This document shows, piece by piece, positions 1 to 6,428 of a DNA stretch of 13,519 nucleotides (position 1 is its first letter; each line of letters opens with the position of its first letter). The notes under the pieces were generated by a model. The model worked only from the letters and a program-made list of their open reading frames with translations. It made no database searches and was not told the origin of the DNA. The translations under genes and the position numbers were made by a program. Source of the DNA: Planctomycetota bacterium (GTDB taxonomy: Bacteria > Planctomycetota > Planctomycetia > Pirellulales > Lacipirellulaceae); assembly GCA_024278035.1 (NCBI GenBank), contig JAJRUA010000004.1, positions 1-13,519 of the forward strand, written 5' to 3'.

Positions 1-415
1 TCGCAGCGTTCAGGTCTTTCAGCCCTTCGGCAGTGAACTTTATTTCGATCGCCTTATCGAAATCGGCTTGTCCCGGATTGTTGGGATCCACAACCGGTGC
101 CGGTTCGGCGGCGGGCGGGGCGGCGAGGTCTTCCGTTGCGGGTTCGCTCGCCTCGTTAGGGGCCTCTTCAGGGGCCTCTTTTTCGGTAACGGGTTCTTCG
201 GCAACGGGTTCTCCGGCAGGGGGGGCCTCAACCGCAGGCTCCTCGACCAGTTCCTCCGGAGCCTCTTCTTCCTCAGCAACAGGCTCTTCGGTGGCCTGGG
301 GCTCCTGGGCAGCCGTCTGGGCTGCGGCTGGCTGCGGCAAGGCGCCTTTCACCAAGAACAGGGCCATCACGAACAGGGTTGCCAGTATCATCCGTCTTAG
401 AAAATCGTTGGTCAT
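1..415 (-). CDS. Exported Glu/Pro/Ala-rich protein, N-terminal part (3' end outside window)
   Basis: Reading leftward from an ATG at 415-413, 138 codons stay open to the window edge, so the gene is truncated here and not broken. The first 35 or so residues (MTNDFLRRMILATLFVM...) are a signal peptide or membrane anchor: basic start, hydrophobic core, then an Ala/Gln stretch (PQPAAAQ) suited to signal peptidase. Residues about 38-115 are low complexity, built from Glu, Pro and Ala with recurring EEP/EPV/EAP units, a flexible acidic linker. After VVDPNNPGQ the composition changes (DFDKAIEIKFTAEGLKDLNAA), suggesting a folded, possibly helical or TPR-like domain that continues outside. A GGAG lies at 424-427, 8 nt before the ATG, one of the few good ribosome sites here. 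The gene is divergent from ychF. I do not recognise the function. Confidence 0.75.
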   Translation of the reverse strand, partial: MTNDFLRRMILATLFVMALFLVKGALPQPAAAQTAAQEPQATEEPVAEEEEAPEELVEEPAVEAPPAGEPVAEEPVTEKEAPEEAPNEASEPATEDLAAPPAAEPAPVVDPNNPGQADFDKAIEIKFTAEGLKDLNAA

Positions 416-518
416 TTGTCTCGCTCCGGCTAGCGTGCCGAGATGGGCTTCCGTGGTGAAATCGTTGTCAGGCGGCTCGAAACGGCCCCTTTGTCCAACC
501 CTGTTGGGTCTTCCTCGT

Positions 519-524
519 ATTATG
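519..524 (-). promoter_or_regulatory. Possible -10 box for the exported acidic protein
   Basis: On the minus strand the sequence is CATAAT, one mismatch from TATAAT, about 104 nt before the start codon at 415. No convincing -35 hexamer is seen at the right distance, so this is weak. A small inverted repeat (CCAAC-CCT-GTTGG, 495-507) would lie in the leader. Confidence 0.25.
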
Positions 525-542
525 ACGCGCTGGCTGAAATGA

Positions 543-564
543 AGCCACGCTACCTTCGGGTGGC
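543..564. repeat. Inverted repeat in the divergent intergenic region
   Basis: AGCCAC (543-548) is mirrored by GTGGCT (559-564). As RNA an alternative nested fold gives an ACC-TTCG-GGT hairpin with a stable UUCG-type loop inside an AGCC/GGCT stem. It lies between the two opposed candidate -10 boxes, so it could be an operator shared by both genes or an RNA hairpin. A 7-bp direct repeat CTTCGGG at 554-560 and 569-575 overlaps it. Confidence 0.35.
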
Positions 565-586
565 TACACTTCGGGAATAAGCACTG

Positions 587-592
587 TAGAAT
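587..592 (+). promoter_or_regulatory. Candidate -10 box of ychF
   Basis: TAGAAT preceded directly by TG. The same octamer TGTAGAAT occurs before dgkA at 3283-3290. No good -35 is visible. It would give a leader of about 95 nt before the ychF start at 694. Confidence 0.35.
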
Positions 593-605
593 CAGGGGTT
601 CGGTT

Positions 606-669
606 GGGGAGGGCTCTGCTTTTCCTTTGTTCCCGAGCTACTTTTTCGCTGTTTTATCCCTCCCTCCCC
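606..669 (+). promoter_or_regulatory. Possible long-range stem in the ychF leader
   Basis: GGGGAGGG (606-613) is perfectly complementary to CCCTCCCC (662-669), which would close a loop of about 48 nt 24 nt upstream of the ychF start codon. The 3' half of the leader (about 655-683) is almost pure C/T. No Shine-Dalgarno site lies before the ATG, so initiation must use another cue. Pairing is read by eye; no energy was calculated. Confidence 0.3.
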
Positions 670-693
670 TCGACTCTCTCCCTCAAAACCACC

Positions 694-1785
694 ATGGAAG
701 CAGGCATTGTTGGGCTCCCGAACGTCGGCAAAAGCACGCTGTTCAACGCCCTCACCTCGGCAGGCATCGCCAGTGAGAACTACCCCTTCTGTACGATCGA
801 GCCCAACGTCGGTGCGGTTCCTATTCCGGATGGCCGCCTAAAAGCTATCCAAAGCTATATCAAAACCCAAAAGGTCATCCCCGCGATTCTGCAATTGGTA
901 GATATCGCGGGAATCGTCCGGGGTGCTAGCGAAGGCGAGGGGCTCGGCAACCAGTTCCTTACGCACATCCGCAATGTCGATGCGATCCTGCATGTGGTGC
1001 GCTGCTTTGAAGATCCCGATATTATCCACGTCGATGGCTCAGTCGATCCGATCCGCGACATTGAAACGATCGATATGGAGCTGATGCTCGCCGACTTGCA
1101 GTCGATTGAGTCGATGACCCACAAAGCGAAGAAGACGGCCCGCACGGGCGACAAGGATGCGAAACGCCGACTTGAAGTTCTTGCCGATTGCCAGACGCTG
1201 CTCGCGGATGGCAAGCCGGTCCGTAGTCTGCATTACGACGACCCGGCCTCCGAAAAGGTCTTTTGTGAACTTCAGTTGCTCACAGCAAAGAAGGTGCTGT
1301 ACGTTGCCAACGTCGATGAGGACGACTTAGAAGGCAAGGGTGAACTCGTCAGCCGCGTTCGCGCAAGAGCAGCCGAAGAGAAAGGCGAGGTGGTGATTGT
1401 CTGTGCTCGGCTCGAATCGGAATTGTCGGAGCTTGAAGAAGCGGACCGAACGGAGATGCTTGAAAGCGTCGGCCTCGAAGAACCCGCCTTGGCGGTGCTT
1501 GCCCGATCGGCGTACAAGCTTCTTGGCCTCCAAAGTTATTTTACTGCCGGAGAAAAAGAGGTGCGCGCCTGGACCGTCCACCAAGGAGCCACCGCCCCGC
1601 AAGCGGCGGGGGTGATCCACACCGACTTCGAGCGGGGCTTTATCCGCGTCGAGGTATACGCCGTTGATGATCTGATCGAATACGAATCCGAAAAAGCGAT
1701 CCGCGATGCCGGGAAAATGCGAGTCGAAGGCAAAACGTATCTCATGCAAGACAGCGACATTTGTCACTTCCTGTTCAATGTGTGA
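694..1785 (+). CDS. ychF: YchF/Obg-family ATPase (OLA1-like)
   Basis: A universally conserved ribosome-associated P-loop protein which, unusually for the Obg/TRAFAC GTPase class, prefers ATP; in E. coli it is linked to oxidative-stress control and translation. The 363-residue product has the full family layout and the same length as E. coli YchF. G1/Walker A is GLPNVGKST at about residues 7-15, the switch I region contains [12 protein letters not shown]3 is DIAG followed by [16 protein letters not shown], and the base-recognition motif is NVDE (NxxE type) in [10 protein letters not shown], as expected for ATP preference. The C-terminal TGS domain includes [12 protein letters not shown] and ends [10 protein letters not shown]. 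The open frame runs upstream to 604, but the family N-terminus ([12 protein letters not shown]) fixes the start at 694. Its stop is 3 nt from that of the convergent dGTPase gene. Confidence 0.97.
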   Translation: MEAGIVGLPNVGKSTLFNALTSAGIASENYPFCTIEPNVGAVPIPDGRLKAIQSYIKTQKVIPAILQLVDIAGIVRGASEGEGLGNQFLTHIRNVDAILHVVRCFEDPDIIHVDGSVDPIRDIETIDMELMLADLQSIESMTHKAKKTARTGDKDAKRRLEVLADCQTLLADGKPVRSLHYDDPASEKVFCELQLLTAKKVLYVANVDEDDLEGKGELVSRVRARAAEEKGEVVIVCARLESELSELEEADRTEMLESVGLEEPALAVLARSAYKLLGLQSYFTAGEKEVRAWTVHQGATAPQAAGVIHTDFERGFIRVEVYAVDDLIEYESEKAIRDAGKMRVEGKTYLMQDSDICHFLFNV

Positions 1786-1788
1786 CCC

Positions 1789-3030
1789 TTAATGAGAACG
1801 CCGACTGTCAAGCACGGCTCGGTCGGTTAGGCTCGACACATGATCCGCTACGGCCCGGCGGAGTGATTCTTCCTCGGCAATTGCTTGAATCAATCGAGGC
1901 AGTTGTTGCGGTTCCTTCATCCACCGATCGAGCAACGCAGACAAAGCGGCGGTCGCTTCGGACCGACTCTCCAATACCATCGGATGGCGATAGACTTGCC
2001 GAAACAAAAACGCTTCGAGCGCTAGCTTCTTCTCGGCAATCTCCTGCGAAGGCACCGCAATCACGCCAGCCGCGCGAACATCGGCAACGCTATTGATTTG
2101 CTTTTCGTCGATCGCTTGGCGAAGATGCTGAATCAAGTCGTTCACTTGGCAATCGATCAATTCGTGGACCGTCGCTTGCCGTAGTTCGGCGTCCGAAAGT
2201 GCGGTGTAACGACTTGCCACACGGTGGGACGATTCTCGCCAAAGGGCAATCTCATCTAAATCTCCTAGCGATAGCAAACCCAACTCGAGCGCATCATCGG
2301 CATCATGCGAGTCGTAGGCGATGCTGTCTGCCGCATCGACCACCTGCACTTCTAGCAGCGGTGCCCACGGTTCGCTCGTCTTACTATCGAACGCCGTGAA
2401 CGGTTTAGGAATGAGTCGCTCTTCGCTCCTCGCGTTTTTTTCGCCACGCACACGTTGCCCTTCAAGAACTTCCAATGAAAGATTGAGCCCCGGCCGATCG
2501 GCGTAGCGCGTTTCCAATCGCTCAATGATTCGGAGCGCCTGGCGGTTGTGGTTGAACCCACCGTGGTCTTTCAGGAACGCATTGAGCACTTCTTCTCCCG
2601 CATGACCGAAGGGCGGGTGGCCCACGTCGTGGGCTAAGGCGAGCGTCTCGACCAAGTCCTCATTGAGCCCCATGGCACGGGCAATGGTCCGGGCGATCGA
2701 AGCAACTTCGAGCGTGTGGGTGAGCCGCGTCCGGTGATAGTCGCCCCGTTCCTTCCCGAGGGCTCGCTCTGTCTTGAGGCCCCATCCCCCATTAAAACCC
2801 AGTTCGCCAGTAAAGACTTGGGTCTTATGGCTCAACCGGCGAAAGGCCGAGCTGTGGGTAATCCGGTCACGATCCCTTTGGTAGGGCGACCGATACGGAT
2901 GAGCTGGCTCTTGGTGCTCGCGCCCGCCTGAGTCAGCAGCGTGCATGGCATAGGGTGCCAACAACAATTTCTCACACTCGGTGTAGTGCATTCTGATGCA
3001 AGTCGCGTTTGCGTATTCTGGTAGAGGCAT
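1789..3030 (-). CDS. dgt: dGTPase-like HD-domain triphosphohydrolase
   Basis: Predicted cytosolic metal-dependent dNTP triphosphohydrolase (dGTP to deoxyguanosine plus triphosphate), which tunes dNTP pools. Family signatures: HPYRSPYQRDRDRITHS then SAFRRLSHKTQVF (residues about 44-73), the HD-superfamily ligands H105 (RLTHTLEVA) and H134-D135 (HDVGHPPFGH), and the third metal region VVDAADSIAYDSHDADD near 231-246 with candidate Asp at 232 or 235. At 413 aa it is nearer the shorter dGTPase-like subfamily than E. coli Dgt. Start uncertain: ATG at 3030 is the longest, but an ATG at 2991 (MHYTECEKLLLAPYAM) begins just before the conserved LAPYAMHAADSGGR and may be the true one. Neither has a Shine-Dalgarno site. 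Substrate within the dNTP family cannot be read from sequence. Confidence 0.93.
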   Translation of the reverse strand: MPLPEYANATCIRMHYTECEKLLLAPYAMHAADSGGREHQEPAHPYRSPYQRDRDRITHSSAFRRLSHKTQVFTGELGFNGGWGLKTERALGKERGDYHRTRLTHTLEVASIARTIARAMGLNEDLVETLALAHDVGHPPFGHAGEEVLNAFLKDHGGFNHNRQALRIIERLETRYADRPGLNLSLEVLEGQRVRGEKNARSEERLIPKPFTAFDSKTSEPWAPLLEVQVVDAADSIAYDSHDADDALELGLLSLGDLDEIALWRESSHRVASRYTALSDAELRQATVHELIDCQVNDLIQHLRQAIDEKQINSVADVRAAGVIAVPSQEIAEKKLALEAFLFRQVYRHPMVLESRSEATAALSALLDRWMKEPQQLPRLIQAIAEEESLRRAVADHVSSLTDRAVLDSRRSH

Positions 3031-3260
3031 GTTGGTATTTCAGAACGGAACGGCTGTTTGGCTGGGACACTCGAAATATGGCAGTTGCTCAAAGAGATAT
3101 ACCCCCCCAGAAAGGCATCCAGTGGTCGAGGAAGCGTTTTTTCGAGTGGCAGGTTCGAGTGGCAAGATTAGTATCGGGGGCCCCGAGGTTGTCCGAAAGT
3201 GGTGGGAAGCCGCATACCCTGTCGATCTACTGTAAAGCCGGTGTTCCAGTCCATTTTTTC
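3031..3260. other. Gene-free spacer with small repeats
   Basis: No supportable gene. It contains an 11-bp direct repeat TTCGAGTGGCA (3141-3151 and 3154-3164, 13-bp period) and a GC-rich palindrome TCGGGGGCCCCGA at 3174-3186. Short open frames on both strands lack start context, signal sequences or familiar motifs. Confidence 0.5.
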
Positions 3261-3290
3261 TTGGAGACACAAGAGCAAACGGTGTAGAAT
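3261..3290 (+). promoter_or_regulatory. Candidate promoter of the dgkA-MFS operon
   Basis: TTGGAG at 3261-3266, an 18-bp spacer and TAGAAT at 3285-3290 resemble a housekeeping sigma promoter. Transcription would be expected to start around 3297, exactly at the A of the dgkA ATG, so the mRNA could be leaderless. This agrees with the absence of a Shine-Dalgarno sequence. Confidence 0.5.
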
Positions 3291-3296
3291 GCACTT

Positions 3297-3674
3297 ATGG
3301 ACAATCCCCACGACGATTCTCCGAAACTCTCCCTCCTCCAGCGATGGTTCAGCAAGTTTGGCCACGCGATGCGCGGCATGATGACGGCGTTCTCGCAAGA
3401 AGACAGCTTTACGGTTCACCTGCCGGTCGGATTCGCGGTGCTTGTCGTCGGCATGATGCAGGGTATCGCTCGAATCGATTGGCTGTTGCTGGTCCTTTGT
3501 GTCACGATCGTTATTGTGGCGGAGCTGTTCAACTCCGCTATTGAGCGACTCGCCACGGCCATTACGACGGAAGTCCACCCTGACATCCGTGACGCCCTCG
3601 ACATCGCCAGCGGAGCCGTTCTGGCCACGTCCCTTGGTGCGGCGGTTGTCGGCCTGCTTGTACTCTTTTGGTAG
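3297..3674 (+). CDS. dgkA: Diacylglycerol/undecaprenol kinase family membrane protein
   Basis: A small integral-membrane lipid kinase of the DgkA fold, which phosphorylates diacylglycerol or undecaprenol with ATP to recycle lipid intermediates of envelope synthesis. The 125-aa product has the family features: an amphipathic N-terminus with RGMMTAFSQEDSFTVH (E35 = E. coli E28), a first membrane helix about 42-58, a second about 61-78 ending in AELFNSAIE (E76, N79, E83 = E. coli E69, N72, E76), H94, D102 (= D95), and a third helix about 103-124. Odd points: gap-free alignment of this segment puts Leu101 where E. coli has catalytic Lys94 and Thr87 where it has Asp80. It may use another substrate or be a divergent clade. 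Nine nt separate it from the MFS gene, so they are probably co-transcribed. Confidence 0.88.
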   Translation: MDNPHDDSPKLSLLQRWFSKFGHAMRGMMTAFSQEDSFTVHLPVGFAVLVVGMMQGIARIDWLLLVLCVTIVIVAELFNSAIERLATAITTEVHPDIRDALDIASGAVLATSLGAAVVGLLVLFW

Positions 3675-3683
3675 TCTGTCGGT

Positions 3684-5000
3684 ATGGCTGCCGACTCTCT
3701 GACGCCTGCCGGCGGCTCTGATTGGCTGACGACCTCGGATCGCCGTTGGGCGGTCCGGCAGACTTTTGCCAATGCGTTGCTCTGGTCGGTTGGTAATGGG
3801 CTCGTCTCCACGACGCTCGTTATCTACTTGGCTCTTGAACTGGGGGCCAAAGGAATCGCGATTAGCTGGATTCTAGCCGCACCGCGGCTTGCCGGTGTTT
3901 TGCGGTTGGGTGTGCCAGCGATGATCGCCCGGGGAGAACGGGCCAAATGGGGACGCAAGCCGATCTGCCTTGCCAGCTTCATCGCCAGTGGCATAACGCT
4001 CGTTGCCGTTCCCTATGCGGCGATCCGTACGGAGGCTTATGGTGCGGGTTGGGGCGTTTCGGTGTTGGTTGCCGCCTGGTGCGTCTATCATCTTTTGCAG
4101 TACGTCGCCACGATTTGTCTGTGGAGTTGGATTGGCGATCTTTACCCGGCTTCGATCCGCAGCCGGTTGCTCGGCCAGCGCGAGCGTTGGCTTACGATCG
4201 GCGCAGTGATCGGCACGGGAGCGAGCCTCGCCCTTGCGGTGCTTTGGAGCAAGGTCTTGGCCAATGCTGCACGTTGGGAGCCACTGGCCGCTTCGGCAGC
4301 GATAGGAACGGTGCTCATGCTGCTGGCCTTGATTCCACTCGCTAGGATTCCCTCCCTTGCCTTTTGCCCAAGTGCCCAGCCCGAATCCCCGTGGCGCACC
4401 CTTCGCCAAGCGCTTGCCGAGCGTCCTTACCGCCGGTTGTTGGCGTACAGTTGTTGGTTTGGTTTTGCGAACGGCATCACCGCCACGGCCCAAGGGATGT
4501 ATCCGAGGCAAGTGCTGGGAATCGATTATCGCGGTTTGCTCAGCCTACGAATCGGGATGCGAGCCGGTCAGGCAGTGATTGCCCCCTGGTGTGGCCGCTT
4601 GATTGGTCGCTTGGGTGCCAAGCGTTTGCTATTGGTTGCACAGTTGCTTGTCGCCACCGGGCCCTTGTTCTTTTGGTTCGCGACGCCCGCGCCCCCTTGG
4701 GGAGCCCCCTGGCTAGTAGCCGGAGCGTTCTTCGTTTGGATCGCCTACGCGGGGATCAACGTTGGCCTCGACACGCTCAAGCTGGGCCTTGCCGACCAAC
4801 AGAATAACACCCCCTATCTGGCGGTCTACCATGCGCTGAGCGATCTGGTGAACGCCGCGACGGTGCTCCTCGGCGGTTTTTTTTACGACACCCTCAGCGA
4901 GGGCGATACTCGGGCACTCGAGGTCTACGCCACGTTGTTCCTCCTCGGCTGGCTCTGCCGCACGCTAGCAGCGGGGCTCATCTTGCGGCTGGAAGAATAG
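3684..5000 (+). CDS. Major facilitator superfamily transporter
   Basis: A 438-aa polytopic protein with about 12 hydrophobic helices and no cleavable signal peptide, expected in the inner membrane as a secondary transporter. MFS hallmarks: the loop 2-3 motif A variant GERAKWGRKP (residues 84-93), repeated in the second half as GRLIGRLGAKR (304-314), which supports a two-times-six helix design, and a conserved WIGDLYPASIRSRLLGQRER (149-168) of the type seen in uncharacterised MFS proteins. The helices are split by a cytoplasmic loop at about 225-250. It begins 9 nt after dgkA and has no Shine-Dalgarno site of its own, consistent with coupled expression. The substrate cannot be predicted; the neighbour hints at a lipid or envelope compound, but that is only inference from context. 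Confidence 0.9.
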   Translation: MAADSLTPAGGSDWLTTSDRRWAVRQTFANALLWSVGNGLVSTTLVIYLALELGAKGIAISWILAAPRLAGVLRLGVPAMIARGERAKWGRKPICLASFIASGITLVAVPYAAIRTEAYGAGWGVSVLVAAWCVYHLLQYVATICLWSWIGDLYPASIRSRLLGQRERWLTIGAVIGTGASLALAVLWSKVLANAARWEPLAASAAIGTVLMLLALIPLARIPSLAFCPSAQPESPWRTLRQALAERPYRRLLAYSCWFGFANGITATAQGMYPRQVLGIDYRGLLSLRIGMRAGQAVIAPWCGRLIGRLGAKRLLLVAQLLVATGPLFFWFATPAPPWGAPWLVAGAFFVWIAYAGINVGLDTLKLGLADQQNNTPYLAVYHALSDLVNAATVLLGGFFYDTLSEGDTRALEVYATLFLLGWLCRTLAAGLILRLEE

Positions 5001-5136
5001 CCCTCGGCTCCGGCGAGAAGATTGGAGACTTGGATCGACAGTAATCGTACTTTTTTCGATGAAAATAAGGGGTTCCCCAAAAAAACTTAGAAACCGAGGG
5101 GCTACCGAAACTTCAATCAACGTTAAGATAGAAAGG

Positions 5137-6333
5137 ATGCTCTACCGATTTCTCCCCATCGCTGCTTGCTTGCTGTTTGCCTCAATGGCAACCGCGATGG
5201 AGACCGTTACGTTTCGTGAAACGGTTTTCAATGCTCGCGGTGTTGCGTCGTCGGGGCCCGAGCGGACGGCCACGGGACGGTCGCTGGCGCGGGACTCGCA
5301 AGGGGGGATGGTTCTCCAGACCAACGGGGGGGCGATCTATGTCATCCCCGGTGAAGACGTTCTCAATAGAAAAAGCGATGACCGGCCCTTTAAGCCGCTC
5401 ACTTCAGAAGAGCTTAGTGAACGATTGCTGACCGAATTGCCGAACAACTTTCGTACCCATTCGACCAAGCATTATGTCCTTGCTTACGATACGAGCCGCG
5501 AGTATGCCGAGTGGACCAGCTCGCTCTTGGAAGGCTTGCAAAAGGCGCTCGTTCGATACTGGAAGCGTGAGGGCCTCAAGCTGAAAGAACCCGAGTTTTT
5601 TCTACCGATTGTTATTCATCGATCGTACACGGCCTACCAAGCTAGCGCACGGCAAGATGGTGTCGGACCGGGAGCCGTCGGCTATTACAGCCAGAAGACC
5701 AATCGTGTGCGGATGTTTGACCTGACGGGCAGCGATGAACTGCGGGCGTGGTCGGCGGGGCATGGCTCGCGGCGAGGCTCACGGCGCGAGATTCAGCAGA
5801 TGCTCGCCACGCCTGCCGCCGAGCCGTTGGTGGCGACCATCGTCCATGAAGCGACGCACCAAGTCGCCTTCAACACGGGTGTTATGCAACGCTATGCCGA
5901 CCTGCCGACTTGGCTCGTCGAGGGAATGGCCGTCTACTTCGAAGCGCCCGAAGCGGGAAGCACACGTGGCTGGCGTGGCATTGGCAAAGTCAACTACCGC
6001 CGTCTAGCGACCTTCCAGCGCAACTTGCCAAAGTGGAATAACACCACCCTGCTGAGCCTCATCGCGACCGACAAACGACTCCGTGACCCTCGAACGGGCG
6101 GGGCCGCCTACGCCGATGCCTGGGCGCTGAACTATTTTCTTATCAAACGCCACGGTGATGCTTACGTCGCTTATGTGAAAGAACTATCCAAAAGAAAGCC
6201 GCTGGAGGAAGCCTATCCGAACGCCAAAGGCCCAAAGGCCGAAGCGGTGGCCCGCGTTGCCAAGTTCAAAGAACATTTCGGTGATCTTGAGAAACTACAG
6301 CACGAGATGATGAAAATGATGAGCCGCCTGTGA
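5137..6333 (+). CDS. Exported DUF1570-type metallopeptidase-like protein
   Basis: The 398-aa product starts with a signal peptide (MLYRFLPIAACLLFASMATA, likely cleaved near residue 20), so it acts outside the cytoplasm. Residues about 108-270 match the planctomycete-rich DUF1570 family: THSTKHYVLAYDTS, then VHEATHQ containing the zinc motif HEATH (H237-E238-H241), and 21 residues later LVEGMAVYFE with E262 as probable third ligand, a gluzincin arrangement. The C-terminal part has YADAWALNYFL, which in related proteins follows the catalytic helix. Activity is inferred from these ligands only. The start at 5137 follows AGAAAGG directly and gives a clean signal peptide; an upstream in-frame ATG at 5059 would add 26 basic residues and seems less likely. 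The gene precedes the NamZ-like gene by 95 nt on the same strand. Confidence 0.88.
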   Translation: MLYRFLPIAACLLFASMATAMETVTFRETVFNARGVASSGPERTATGRSLARDSQGGMVLQTNGGAIYVIPGEDVLNRKSDDRPFKPLTSEELSERLLTELPNNFRTHSTKHYVLAYDTSREYAEWTSSLLEGLQKALVRYWKREGLKLKEPEFFLPIVIHRSYTAYQASARQDGVGPGAVGYYSQKTNRVRMFDLTGSDELRAWSAGHGSRRGSRREIQQMLATPAAEPLVATIVHEATHQVAFNTGVMQRYADLPTWLVEGMAVYFEAPEAGSTRGWRGIGKVNYRRLATFQRNLPKWNNTTLLSLIATDKRLRDPRTGGAAYADAWALNYFLIKRHGDAYVAYVKELSKRKPLEEAYPNAKGPKAEAVARVAKFKEHFGDLEKLQHEMMKMMSRL

Positions 6334-6353
6334 TCCCCCCCCACCGCACACAG

Positions 6354-6372
6354 CCTCTCCCTCCTGGAGAGG
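6354..6372 (+). terminator. GC-rich hairpin after the DUF1570 gene
   Basis: CCTCTCC (6354-6360), loop CTCCT, GGAGAGG (6366-6372): a perfect 7-bp stem 20 nt after the stop codon. It is followed by AAAATT, not a T-run, so it may stabilise the mRNA 3' end or weakly pause polymerase; it is not a classic intrinsic terminator. Confidence 0.3.
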
Positions 6373-6428
6373 AAAATTAACGCAAAAAGCGCCCTCCTTT
6401 CTTTCGTTCCTTGGATTATCCTCGGGGC

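Noticed and set aside
33..542. A 169-codon plus-strand open frame rich in Ser, Gly and Ala
   Set aside because: It is antisense to the signal-peptide-bearing minus-strand gene and its composition is what the reverse of Glu/Pro/Ala codons gives.
604..693. N-terminal extension of ychF
   Set aside because: The extra 30 residues come from a pyrimidine-rich leader and do not belong to the family; YchF starts at the [12 protein letters not shown] segment.
1783..1791. A shared terminator between ychF and the dGTPase gene
   Set aside because: Only 3 nt separate the stop codons and no hairpin with a T-run is seen there.
2996..3294. Several short open frames in the dGTPase-dgkA spacer
   Set aside because: They overlap one another on both strands, lack ribosome sites or recognisable sequence, and run into known genes.
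3873..4511. A 212-codon minus-strand open frame
   Set aside because: It is antisense to the MFS gene, highly charged and without motifs.
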